Assembly: GCF_014650995.1 (NCBI RefSeq)
Contig: NZ_BMWA01000033.1
Span: forward strand, 37,504-101,503
Length of the DNA stretch: 64,000 bases
Direction: 5' to 3'
Origin: Streptomyces viridiviolaceus
GTDB lineage: Bacteria > Actinomycetota > Actinomycetes > Streptomycetales > Streptomycetaceae
Part shown: positions 41,769 to 49,924 of the stretch, in pieces
Layout: every line of letters begins with the position of its first letter
How positions within the stretch are numbered: the stretch's first letter is position 1
Position numbers and translations under genes: made by a program
Notes under the pieces: generated by a model
Database searches by the model: none
The model's input: only the letters and a program-made list of their open reading frames with translations
Told to the model about the DNA's origin: nothing

Positions 41769-43409
41769 GTGACCGCGAAGTCCGCCGCTCCGGGCACCAC
41801 CCCCCGTAAGACCGTCGTCCGTGCCGCCGCCCTGGCCGCCTCCGCGGCGATGGTCGTCGTCGGTGTGCAGGCCGGCAGCTCCTCCGCCGCCGACCGTGCG
41901 GCCGGCGCCACCGCACTGCCGCTGAGCGCCTCACAGCGTGCCGCCGCCATCAAGGCCGCCCAGGCCGACGCGGGCGCCGCCGCCGAGCAGATCGGCCTGG
42001 CCCCCCAGGAGAAGCTGGTCGTCCGCGACGTCATCAAGGACGCCGACGGCACCGTCCATACCCGCTACGAGCGCACCTACCAGGGCCTGCCGGTCCTCGG
42101 CGGCGACCTCGTCGTCCACAAGACCAAGGACGGCAAGCTCAAGAGCGTCAACAAGGCGACCTCCGCGAAGATAGCCGTCACCTCCACCGACGCCACCGTC
42201 TCCGCGGCCACCGCCAAGAAGGACGCGGTCGCCGCCTCCGAGGCCGCCGACAACGCCAACGCCTCGGCCGCCGCCCCGCGCAAGGTCATCTGGGCCGCCG
42301 GCGGCAAGCCGACCCTCGCCTACGAGACCGTCGTCCACGGTCTCCAGCACGACGGCACCCCGAGCGAGCTGCACGTCATCACCGACGCCAACACCGGCAA
42401 GAAGTTGTACGAGTTCGAGACCATCGACACCGGCTCCGGCACCGGCGTGTACTCCGGCAACGTCACCGTCGGCACCACCCCGAACGGCTCCACCTTCGAC
42501 CTGAACGACGGTGCCCGCGGCGGCCACAAGACGTACGACCTCAACGGCGGCACCGCCGGCACCGGCACCCTCTTCAACGACGCCGACGACGTCTGGGGCA
42601 ACGGCTCCCCGTCCAACGACCAGTCCGCGGCCGTCGACGCCCACTACGGCGCCGCCCTGACGTGGGACTTCTACAAGAGCGAGCTGGGCCGCAATGGCAT
42701 CGCCAACGACGGAAAGGCCGCCTACTCCCGCGTCCACTACGGCAACGCCTACGTGAACGCCTTCTGGAACGACAGCTGCTTCTGCATGACCTACGGCGAC
42801 GGCATCAACAACGCCAACCCGCTGACCTCCATCGACGTGGCCGGCCACGAGATGACCCACGGCCTGACCTCCAAGACCGCGGGCCTGCGCTACAGCGGTG
42901 AGTCCGGCGGCCTGAACGAGGCCACCTCCGACATCCTGGGCACCTCCGTCGAGTGGTTCGCCAACAACTCCAGCGACGCCGGTGACTACCTCATCGGGGA
43001 GGAGATCAACATCCACGGTGACGGCACCCCGCTGCGCTACATGGACAAGCCCAGCAAGGACGGCAACTCCGCCGACTACTGGTCGAAGTCCGTCGGCCGC
43101 CTCAACGTCCACTACTCGTCCGGCCCGGCCAACCACTTCTTCTACCTTCTCTCCGAGGGCAGCGGCGCCAAGACCATCAACGGCGTCAGCTACGACTCGC
43201 CGACCTACGACGGCCAGCCCGTCAGCGGCATCGGCCGGGTTGCGGCGTACAAGATCTGGTACAAGGCCCTGTCGACCTACATGACCTCCACCACCGGCTA
43301 CTCCGGCGCCCGTACCGCGACCCTCTCCGCCGCGACCGACCTGTACGGCGCGGGCAGCCCGGAGTACAACGCGGTCAACGCCGCCTGGGCCGCCATCAAC
43401 GTGAAGTGA
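41769..43409 (+). CDS. secreted M4 thermolysin-like metallopeptidase
   Basis: A 546-residue neutral protease precursor. A signal region with RK at 13-14 and a hydrophobic stretch to about residue 40 is followed by an FTP/PepSY-type propeptide (residues 50-215) and the mature M4 domain. The zinc site is His360-Glu361-x-x-His364 (VAGHEMTHGL) with Glu384 (GGLNEATSDI); the catalytic His448 is in NVHYSSGPANHFF. GTG at 41769 has AAGGAG eight bases upstream. The enzyme is intact and should be an extracellular endopeptidase that self-processes. No LysR-type regulator is adjacent, unlike many streptomycete npr loci. Confidence 0.95.
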   Translation: MTAKSAAPGTTPRKTVVRAAALAASAAMVVVGVQAGSSSAADRAAGATALPLSASQRAAAIKAAQADAGAAAEQIGLAPQEKLVVRDVIKDADGTVHTRYERTYQGLPVLGGDLVVHKTKDGKLKSVNKATSAKIAVTSTDATVSAATAKKDAVAASEAADNANASAAAPRKVIWAAGGKPTLAYETVVHGLQHDGTPSELHVITDANTGKKLYEFETIDTGSGTGVYSGNVTVGTTPNGSTFDLNDGARGGHKTYDLNGGTAGTGTLFNDADDVWGNGSPSNDQSAAVDAHYGAALTWDFYKSELGRNGIANDGKAAYSRVHYGNAYVNAFWNDSCFCMTYGDGINNANPLTSIDVAGHEMTHGLTSKTAGLRYSGESGGLNEATSDILGTSVEWFANNSSDAGDYLIGEEINIHGDGTPLRYMDKPSKDGNSADYWSKSVGRLNVHYSSGPANHFFYLLSEGSGAKTINGVSYDSPTYDGQPVSGIGRVAAYKIWYKALSTYMTSTTGYSGARTATLSAATDLYGAGSPEYNAVNAAWAAINVK

Positions 43410-43530
43410 CGGGTTTCCCCTTCCCGTAGAGCCAGGTGTCCCACAGGGCCGTGAGGTCCTTGCCCGCCCTCGCCTCCACGCACGACCTGAAGTCGTCCGT
43501 GGAGGCGTTGGCACATCGGTGGTCCTGCGT
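43396..43530 (-). pseudogene. M1 aminopeptidase, C-terminal scrap
   Basis: DHRCANASTDDFRSCVEARA, then GKDLTALWDTWLYGKGKP and a stop at 43396. This is the extreme C-terminus of M1 metallopeptidases ('h.haSt.dF..l.e...g.dL..lwd.WLyg.g.P'). It overlaps the end of the M4 gene by 14 bases. The rest of the gene was replaced by the transposase remnant next to it. Confidence 0.75.
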
Positions 43531-43554
43531 CAAGCCCCGGACGATACGGACGAT

Positions 43555-43800
43555 CTTCTCTGGGACGGTGTGTGCGATGCCGCGCCTGCGCAGTAGGCGC
43601 GGAGGCCGCGGGAGCTGTAGGCCTTGTCCGCGATGACCTGTTCGGGTCGGCAGCGTGGCCGGCCAAGGCCGATGCGAGGGACGCGGATCCGTTGCAGCAG
43701 GGTACGGGCGCAGATGCTGTCGTGACGTTGGCACGGCGTCACGAGGATCGCCAGGGGACGCCCGCGGCCGTCGCAGGCGAGGTGGATCCGATGGGCGCCC
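43555..43800 (-). mobile_element. IS5-family transposase remnant
   Basis: RIHLACDGRGRPLAILVTPC, IRVPRIGLGRPRCRPEQVIA and DKAYSSRGLRAY carry the second Asp of the DDE triad; a shift leads to RRRGIAHTVPEK. Both ends of the transposase are missing. It joins an M1 aminopeptidase scrap to an MMPL transporter scrap. Confidence 0.75.
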
Positions 43801-44450
43801 TCGGCGGCGGCACCACCGCCGAGAACCTCGACACCCAGCGGGCCACCCACCGCGATCTGACCACAGTCATCCCCATCGTGCTCCTGGTCGTCCTGACGGC
43901 TCTGATGTGGCTGCTGCGGGCGCTTGTCGCGCCGCTGCTGCTCCTGGCCACCATGGTGCTGTCGTACTTCGCCGCCCTCGGCGCCTCGAACCTGCTCTTC
44001 GAACAACTGCTGGGATTCGCGGGCGTCGACTGGTCGATCCCGCTCATGGGCTTCGTGTTTCTGGTGGCCCTCCGTATCGACTACAACATCTTCCTGATGC
44101 ACCGCGTGAAAGAGGAAGCCGGACGTTTCGGCCACACCCGCGGTGTCCTGGAGGGCCTGACCAGCACCGGAGGCGTCATCACCTCCGCCGGCATCGTCCT
44201 CACCGCCACCTTCGCCGTCTTCGCCGGGCTGCCCCTGGTGACCATGGCCCAGATGGGCGTCCTCGTCGGCATCGGCGTCCTGCTGGACACCTTCCTCGTG
44301 CGCACGGTCCTCGTCCCGGCCCTGGCCCTCGACCTGGGCCGCTGGTTCTGGTGGCCGGGCAGGCTCTTCCACCGCCTCGCCCGCGGCGAACGGGACAGGC
44401 CGGCAAGCCCGGCGACCACGACCGCCACACCGGCCCATGATCCGGCCTGA
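43800..44450 (+). pseudogene. MMPL-family transporter, C-terminal part
   Basis: About 215 residues of an MMPL/RND-type exporter: GGTTAENLDTQRATHRDLTT, five hydrophobic helices, and RVKEEAGRFGHTRGVLEGLT, the loop typical of the last helices. The first two thirds are missing. The frame continues upstream into the complement of the transposase remnant, so a long open frame starts at 43572, but that is a junction artefact. It could be translated but would not be an exporter. Confidence 0.8.
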
Positions 44451-45032
44451 TACCGCGCGCTGCCCGCCGGGGCGTTCCCGGCGGACAGCGTCCGGGCGCT
44501 TCCCTCCCCGCTGGTCGCAGCCGGCCCCGGCCCAGGTCGTTCTGGCGACGGGATGCGGACCGCGATGGCCTTCGCCAGACGGTCCGCCTCACTCGACAGC
44601 GGCCCGGACGTGCGTCACCCCCGTCCGGGCCGTACGCCGGGCAGGGCCGACGGAAGAAGGGTGTGATCGTGGAGGGTCCCTCGTTCCCGTCTCCACGCGG
44701 GCGACGACGCGCGGGTTCAGCGGTTGCCCCGCCCAAGAATCCGCGGACCCACGCGCTTCCGACCGTGCAATGTCCAAGGTCCGCAACGGCGAACGCGGCC
44801 GCGGCGGAGTCGAGCGGCGCTGTCGGCCTCGGCGCCCGCCCCCGCCGTGAGGGCGAGCCCGGCCGGGCCTGGCTGGAGGAGCCCTGCACACGGCCGGAGC
44901 ACGGGTCGTATCCCATGGCTCAGACCGCCGCCTTGTGCGGACCGTTCCCATGTGTTGCCGTTCGGCCGTCTCCGTCGAGATCCCGGCGGCCGCATCGCAC
45001 TGCCTTCGGGTCGTGCGGAATCATCCGCATCC
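44451..45032. other. 580-bp gene-poor region
   Basis: Between the MMPL scrap and the LysR-type gene. Several open frames exist but none is protein-like, and I see no repeat or RNA gene. Confidence 0.4.
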
Positions 45033-45890
45033 TCAAGTCGTCCCCGCAGCATCTACAGCGGCAGCGACGAAGGACGCGACCAGGCTGCGGCGGTCGTCCT
45101 GCGACCATGCGAGGACGAGTTCGCTGTTGGGGGCATCGGTTACGGGCCGGTAGACGAGGTCGGGGTGCATGGGCTGGGCCAGCGAGCGTGGCAAGATGGC
45201 GACGGTGCGTCCCAGCCTGATCATTTGCAGAGCTTCGGCCGCGTCCGTGACCTCGGGCCCCGGCCTGGCCTCGGGTGCTCCGGTCCAGCGCACGCCTTTC
45301 CAGCGTGGCAGTGTCTCCTGGGCGAGGTCAGCGAGAGTGACCTCTGAGCGAGAGGCGAGCCGGTGGTCCGGCGGCAGGATCGCGACACGTCCTTCGACCG
45401 TCAGGGTTTCGTGGTCCAGGCCGGTCATGTCGTCGAACGGCGCGTACAGCAGGGCGACATCGGCGCGGCCATCGCGGACGTAATCGGCGCGGTCGGTGGC
45501 TCCGCCGAAGAGGATGTCCACCTGGCGGGCGTCGGGCTGGCCGGCGTAAGCGGCCAGGATGCCGGACAGGAGGTTTGCGTCACCGCCGGGTTTGATCACC
45601 AGGCGCAGGTGGGCTTGCTGATCACCGGCCCGGCGGGCCTTCTCGGCAGCCGCGCTGACAGCGTTGAGGGCGTGCCGGCCATGGTGCAGGAGTGCTTCGC
45701 CGGCGGGGGTGAGGGCGACGTGCCTGCTGGAGCGCTCCAGTAGCTTCACTCCGAGCCGTGATTCCAGGCGCCGGATCGCTTTGGACAGGGCCGGCTGGGC
45801 GATCGCCAGGCAGGCCGCGGCGCGGCCGAAGTGCAGTTCCTCGGCGACGGCGACGAAGTACTCCAGTTCGCGGGTCTCTAGCTCAGCCAT
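45033..45890 (-). CDS. LysR-family regulator
   Basis: A 285-residue LysR regulator. The HTH is at residues 3-60: ELEYFVAVAEELHFGRAAAC, LAIAQPALSKAIRRLESRLG, LLERSSRHVALTPAGEALLH. The effector domain follows, with GRVAILPPDHRLASRSEVTL. ATG at 45890 begins the conserved part; an open frame continues upstream but is not protein-like. It diverges from the Dabb-like/SDR pair at 45983, and a perfect inverted repeat lies between them, so it probably activates that pair. Confidence 0.93.
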   Translation of the reverse strand: MAELETRELEYFVAVAEELHFGRAAACLAIAQPALSKAIRRLESRLGVKLLERSSRHVALTPAGEALLHHGRHALNAVSAAAEKARRAGDQQAHLRLVIKPGGDANLLSGILAAYAGQPDARQVDILFGGATDRADYVRDGRADVALLYAPFDDMTGLDHETLTVEGRVAILPPDHRLASRSEVTLADLAQETLPRWKGVRWTGAPEARPGPEVTDAAEALQMIRLGRTVAILPRSLAQPMHPDLVYRPVTDAPNSELVLAWSQDDRRSLVASFVAAAVDAAGTT

Positions 45891-45908
45891 GCCACAAGAA
45901 TATTGAGG

Positions 45909-45934
45909 TTCATTCCTGTCAGGCATTGAATGAA
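45909..45934. promoter_or_regulatory. LysR operator
   Basis: Perfect inverted repeat TTCATTC-N12-GAATGAA in the 92-base divergent gap, with the T-N-A dyad spacing expected of LysR sites. Confidence 0.65.
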
Positions 45935-45982
45935 AACGGATAGGTCTTGGACGGGCACGGAAAATGCCTGTTCGCTGGAGAC

Positions 45983-46300
45983 ATGATTCACCACACGATG
46001 ATCGTAGCGTTCGACAATCCGATTCCCGCAAGTGAGCTGGACCAGTACCTCAAAGAGTTCGCGGAGCTCGTGAAGGGATCCGGTCTGGTCGAGTCGGTCG
46101 CGGCCCGACATCACATCCGCGTCCCGGGCGACGACCACGCCCCGGTGGCCATCGCCAGCGCCATCCTGCAGCTGCGCGTGGCCGACCTCGATGCCTTGAA
46201 CGCGACCTTCACCATGCCCGGGGCAGGCGACCTCATCAAGCGCTGGCAGGGCCGCCACCCGTACAAGGTGGTCTGGGTCAACCACGAGCCGCTGGCGTGA
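45983..46300 (+). CDS. Dabb/EthD-like dimeric alpha/beta-barrel protein
   Basis: A 105-residue protein. MIHHTMIVAFDNPIPASELD, AARHHIRVPGDDHAPVAIAS and LKRW-type end (AGDLIKRWQGRHPYKVVWVN) match the ferredoxin-like dimeric barrels of the Dabb/EthD group. These bind or modify small aromatic or polyketide-like molecules. GGAG lies close before the ATG, so the start could also be the ATG five codons later. Its stop overlaps the GTG of the SDR gene by two bases, so the two are co-translated and should act on the same substrate. Confidence 0.75.
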   Translation: MIHHTMIVAFDNPIPASELDQYLKEFAELVKGSGLVESVAARHHIRVPGDDHAPVAIASAILQLRVADLDALNATFTMPGAGDLIKRWQGRHPYKVVWVNHEPLA

Positions 46301-47055
46301 GCAGTTACGCCGGCAAGGCCGGTCTGGTCACCGGCGCCGGCAGCGGGATCGGGCGCGCCGCCGCGCTCGAGTTCGCCCGGCGCGGGGCCGCGGTCGCTGT
46401 GCTCGACCTGGACGAGGGCAACGCCCGCCGGACCGTGGGGCTGATCGTGAAGGAGGGCGGCCGGGCTGAGGCCGTAGCCGTCGACATCGGCGATGAGCAG
46501 TCCGTGCAGCGGGCAGTGACTCAGGTCGTGGCAACGTTCGGCGGGCTCGACTTCGCGGTGAACAGCGCAGGAGTTCCCTCATATGACCGGGTTCTGACGG
46601 AGATGTCGGTCCAGGAGTGGGAGCGCGTGCTGCGAGTCAACCTGATCGGCACATGGCTGTGCCTGAAGTACGAACTGCCCGTGATGAAGCAACACGGCGG
46701 CGGGGCGATCGTCAACGTCGCCTCCAACGGCGGCCTGTACGCGATCCCCGGCGCCCCGGCGTATGTGGCCAGCAAGCACGGCGTCGTCGGCCTGTCCAAG
46801 GTTGCCGCCGTGGACTACGGGCCGGACAACATCCGAGTCAACGCGCTGTGCCCGGCGCTGACGAAGACTGCCATGTTCGACGGTGTCGTCGCTTCGGCCG
46901 GTTCGCGGATGGCCGAGCAGCAGGCGGCCGTGACCCCGCTCCGCAGGCTGGCGGAGTCCGAGGAGGTTGCAGCCGCGGCTGTGTGGCTGTGCTCGCCGGA
47001 TGCCTCCTACGTCACCGGCACCGCCCTGTCGGTCGACGGCGGCCGCCGGGCTTGA
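46297..47055 (+). CDS. short-chain dehydrogenase/reductase
   Basis: A 252-residue classical SDR. The cofactor motif is GLVTGAGSGIGRAAALEFAR, with Asp after the second strand (VLDLDEGN) favouring NAD(H). NSAG, a catalytic serine (NVASNGGLYA) and YVASK at about residue 156 complete the active site. GTG start coupled to the preceding Dabb-like gene by GTGA overlap. It ends with the usual TGTALSVDGG. The pair is presumably under the divergent LysR regulator. Confidence 0.93.
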   Translation: MSSYAGKAGLVTGAGSGIGRAAALEFARRGAAVAVLDLDEGNARRTVGLIVKEGGRAEAVAVDIGDEQSVQRAVTQVVATFGGLDFAVNSAGVPSYDRVLTEMSVQEWERVLRVNLIGTWLCLKYELPVMKQHGGGAIVNVASNGGLYAIPGAPAYVASKHGVVGLSKVAAVDYGPDNIRVNALCPALTKTAMFDGVVASAGSRMAEQQAAVTPLRRLAESEEVAAAAVWLCSPDASYVTGTALSVDGGRRA

Positions 47056-47149
47056 GCGGGGCAACGGACGGCGGTGGGGGCCGGTGCCCGCACCCCCACC
47101 GCCGTTACCAGAGGGATCTGCGTTTCTCCAGCGGGCCAACGCCCCGGAC

Positions 47150-47420
47150 TGCCAAGCAGGACATGGCCCTGCTCGGCCTGACCCACCCGGAGTGCAGCCT
47201 ACAAGCCGGCCGGTGCGGCCGATCTGGCCCGCGACTTCAATGACGAGCTCGCCCGGACCGTCCGCGAACCACCCGATCAGCTTCACTGGGCTCGCCACCG
47301 TCACGCCGCAGGTCCCCGACGAGGCAGCGAAAGGGATCGAGCGTGCGATGGGCACGCTCGGCCTGCGCAGTCCGGATTCCCGACGGCACCTGCAACCCGG
47401 CCAGGGAACGCGCGTCTGTC
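47150..47420 (+). pseudogene. amidohydrolase (ACMSD-like) fragment, frameshifted
   Basis: DLARDFNDELARTVREPPDQ and, in the next frame, FTGLATVTPQVPDEAAKGIE and RAMGTLGLR, correspond to the region after the first metal ligands of decarboxylase-type amidohydrolases. A shift between the pieces and missing ends make it non-functional. Confidence 0.6.
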
Positions 47421-47596
47421 ATGACGAAGAGATGTGCGGCGCTCGCTCACCTGCGGGCCGGCACACGCGAACTGCTCGAAGACGGCAACCCCGGGCGCCG
47501 CACCCCCCTGAGCGGGACCACGTGCCGCACTCGGCGCCGCAGTCGGTGCCGCCCCAGGGCACTTCGGGCACCCGGCGAGAAAGGCAAGGACGAACA
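47421..47596. other. no supported gene upstream of the lipoprotein
   Basis: A small open frame (MTKRCAALAHLRAGTRELLE...) is present but does not resemble a known protein. The end of this stretch supplies the ribosome site AAGGA for the gene at 47597. Confidence 0.3.
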
Positions 47597-48502
47597 GTGA
47601 GAAGAGATCTTCGCGCGATTCTGGTCGTGCTGCTGTGCTTCGGTGCGTCGGCGGCATGCTCCTCCGGGCCCGATACGGTTCGTGCGCCGAGCTCCGCCCC
47701 CAGGCCGGCGGAGGCCGAACCGTCGACCGGCGAACGCTCGGCGCAGGACCGAGCCACACCGAACACCACCCGGCCGCCCGCGTCCTACACTCCCGGCTGG
47801 CCACACGAGACGGTCCGCAACAGCGCCGGCCACCTCGTCAACGCCTGTGTACCCAGCGCCCTGCGGGACAAGGTCACCACACTGACCACAAGTGACGGCG
47901 TGCATGTGTCTGCCCTCGAACTCGGCGGCGGTCCCGATGGGGTGCTGCTCGCCCACGAGCAGGGCTACAGCATCTGTTCCTTCCTCGGTATCGGCGAGGA
48001 ACTCGCCTCCCGTGGCTATCACGTGATGATCCCGGAGTACCGCAATCACGGCGCCTCGGAAGAGGTGTCCGACAACGAGCACATCGCTCGGGACGCCCGT
48101 GCCGCCCTCGCCGAACTCAAGCGCCAGGGCGCCCAGCGTGTCTTCCTCGGAGGGGCGTCGTGCGGTGGCACCACCGCGGCGGTCGCCGGCGCCGAGGGCC
48201 GCTTGCCGGTGGTGGGCCTGCTCATCATGTCCTCCCCCGCCCGTTGCGGCGGCGACGGCGTGGCCGCGGTGAGGACCATCGACGCTCCCTCCATGTTCAT
48301 CGTCTCGCCCGGCGACATGAACGGCGCCGTGGAGAAGCAGGTCCGTGAGCTGTACGTGGCCTCCGCCTCGAAGGACAAGAAGCTCGTCATCGATCGGAGC
48401 GGATTCCACGGGACCGACATGATCAGCAGGGGTCCCCAGGGTGCCGCACTGCACGACAGGGTGATCCGCTTCGTCGAGTCCGCCTACGCCCGCCGGCGGT
48501 GA
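47597..48502 (+). CDS. alpha/beta-hydrolase lipoprotein
   Basis: A 301-residue exported lipoprotein. A signal with RRDLR then AILVVLLCFGASAACSS gives a lipobox SAAC with Cys21. A threonine/proline-rich linker to about residue 60 is followed by an alpha/beta hydrolase: GVLLAHEQGYSICSFLGIGE is the oxyanion region, VFLGGASCGGTTAAVAGAEG the nucleophile elbow (Ser in GASCGG), and DRSGFHGTDM the histidine. It is probably a cell-surface esterase or lipase. GTG at 47597 with AAGGA. It is convergent with the sigma factor/partner operon. Confidence 0.88.
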   Translation: MRRDLRAILVVLLCFGASAACSSGPDTVRAPSSAPRPAEAEPSTGERSAQDRATPNTTRPPASYTPGWPHETVRNSAGHLVNACVPSALRDKVTTLTTSDGVHVSALELGGGPDGVLLAHEQGYSICSFLGIGEELASRGYHVMIPEYRNHGASEEVSDNEHIARDARAALAELKRQGAQRVFLGGASCGGTTAAVAGAEGRLPVVGLLIMSSPARCGGDGVAAVRTIDAPSMFIVSPGDMNGAVEKQVRELYVASASKDKKLVIDRSGFHGTDMISRGPQGAALHDRVIRFVESAYARRR

Positions 48503-48557
48503 CGGCGCGACAGACACGGCGCGATCCACCCGGCAGGGCCGCCACGAGGACGAGGAA

Positions 48558-48959
48558 CTACCTCGCGGCGGCGCCCGTGGGGCCGGGACCAGAACGCTCG
48601 GCCGGGCTGCCGGAGGGCGGTGGTGCGGGAGCGGGTGTCGCGGTCCCCGGACTCGGTGACGCCGTCGGGCCGGAACCACCGGTCGGGGAGACCGAAGGAC
48701 CGGCCGGAACCACTGAAGGACCCCGCGACCGTTCGCCCGCGCCGTGCACGAGAAGGACGGCCACGGCCACCGCGGCCACCAGCCCGACGGCAGCCAGCAC
48801 GGCCGGGCGAAGCCTGTGCCGCCGCGGCACGCCGCTCGACGACGGCGGTCGCGCCGGACGCAGATCCCCGGCACCGACGGTGTCGGCGCGCGCGGCCAGT
48901 GCCTCTCGCAGCACCTCCTCCAGCCGGTCCGGGCCGTGGTAGCCGGTCTGCCCGCTCAT
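48558..48959 (-). CDS. single-pass membrane protein, sigma-factor partner
   Basis: A 133-residue protein. The N-terminal 50 residues are soluble and charged (DRLEEVLREALAARADTVGA), one membrane helix lies at about 52-74 (AVLAAVGLVAAVAVAVLLVH), and the exported tail is a low-complexity proline/serine-rich sequence. Its ATG overlaps the sigma factor stop by four bases, a layout typical of sigma/anti-sigma pairs. There is no zinc-binding anti-sigma motif, so the anti-sigma role is inferred from context only. Confidence 0.65.
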   Translation of the reverse strand: MSGQTGYHGPDRLEEVLREALAARADTVGAGDLRPARPPSSSGVPRRHRLRPAVLAAVGLVAAVAVAVLLVHGAGERSRGPSVVPAGPSVSPTGGSGPTASPSPGTATPAPAPPPSGSPAERSGPGPTGAAAR

Positions 48960-49621
48960 CCGGTTGCCTCCAGTTTCCTGCCCAGGGCGGCCAGCGCCCT
49001 GCTGGCCGTGGACTTCACCGCGCCACGCGACAGTCCGAGCGTTTCAGCGATCTGCGCTTCCGACAGATGAGACCAGTACCGCAGCACCAGCACCTCGCGC
49101 TGGCGTCGGGTGAGCGACCGCAGCGCCGCCAGCACCTCGCGGTGTTCTTCCTTCAGCAGCACGTCCTCGTCGGCCGGCGCAACGGTGACGGGCCGCTCCG
49201 GCACGTGGGCGCGTACGGTCCGGCGCCTGCGCAGGACCGAGCGCGCGCCGTTCACCACGCTGGTCCGCAGATACGCCTCGGGGTCGGCCAGGCCGGCGAG
49301 TGTGCCGCCATGACGGCGGAACACGGCCGTGAACGCATCCTGGACGACGTCCTCGGCGGTGGGAAGGTCGTCCACGAGGAGCAGGGCCAGACGCACGTAG
49401 TGGAGCCTGCGGTGTTGGTACAGACGGTTGAAGTCGGGCGTGATGTCGCCGTGACGTCCGCCGGACGCTGCCCGGGCCGGTCCGAGCGTGATGACGTGAT
49501 CCCTGCTGTGCCGTGGCCCCTGGGGCAGTCTCAGCAGCAGTCCCGTCCAGTGCCGGCGGAGCCTGCCGGTGTCCGTACCGGCAGCCGCGGGTGAAGCCGT
49601 CGGCCAGGCGGCCGCGTTCAT
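48956..49621 (-). CDS. SigE-family ECF RNA polymerase sigma factor
   Basis: A 221-residue ECF sigma factor. Region 2 is LVDDLPTAEDVVQDAFTAVF at about residues 85-105 and region 4 is LRSLTRRQREVLVLRYWSHL then AQIAETLGLSRGAVKSTASR near the C-terminus. An unusually long N-terminal extension of about 65 residues precedes region 2; the true start may lie inside it. It is translationally coupled to the membrane partner at 48558. Such pairs respond to cell-envelope conditions. The -10/-35 of its regulon cannot be read here. Confidence 0.85.
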   Translation of the reverse strand: MNAAAWPTASPAAAGTDTGRLRRHWTGLLLRLPQGPRHSRDHVITLGPARAASGGRHGDITPDFNRLYQHRRLHYVRLALLLVDDLPTAEDVVQDAFTAVFRRHGGTLAGLADPEAYLRTSVVNGARSVLRRRRTVRAHVPERPVTVAPADEDVLLKEEHREVLAALRSLTRRQREVLVLRYWSHLSEAQIAETLGLSRGAVKSTASRALAALGRKLEATG

Positions 49622-49924
49622 CGCCGACGTGTCCTCTCTCCGGCCGGTGCCCCGGCGCCGGACGGCCGCCGGAGCGCTCTCATGACGGTGGTGGCGTCGG
49701 GATTGGCCATGCGGTACCTCACAACGTGTCGGCGTGCGGAGGCGGTCTGCCTGCCCCCTCCGTGAGACGTCCACCCCCCGACGACGTTGCGGGTGCCGGG
49801 AAGAATATGGCGTCGCTCACACAGCACACCGGTACGGTGTGCCGCGTGCGGGCGGAAGGCGAGAACCCGGACACGCCGGAACCCCGGGCCGCGCAACCTC
49901 GGACCTCGCCGGGCGTCTGTCGGG

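Noticed and set aside
41931..43514. 527-codon minus-strand open frame
   Set aside because: Mirror of the M4 peptidase gene; the translation is low-complexity Gly/Val/Arg, and the plus strand carries every catalytic motif of the peptidase.
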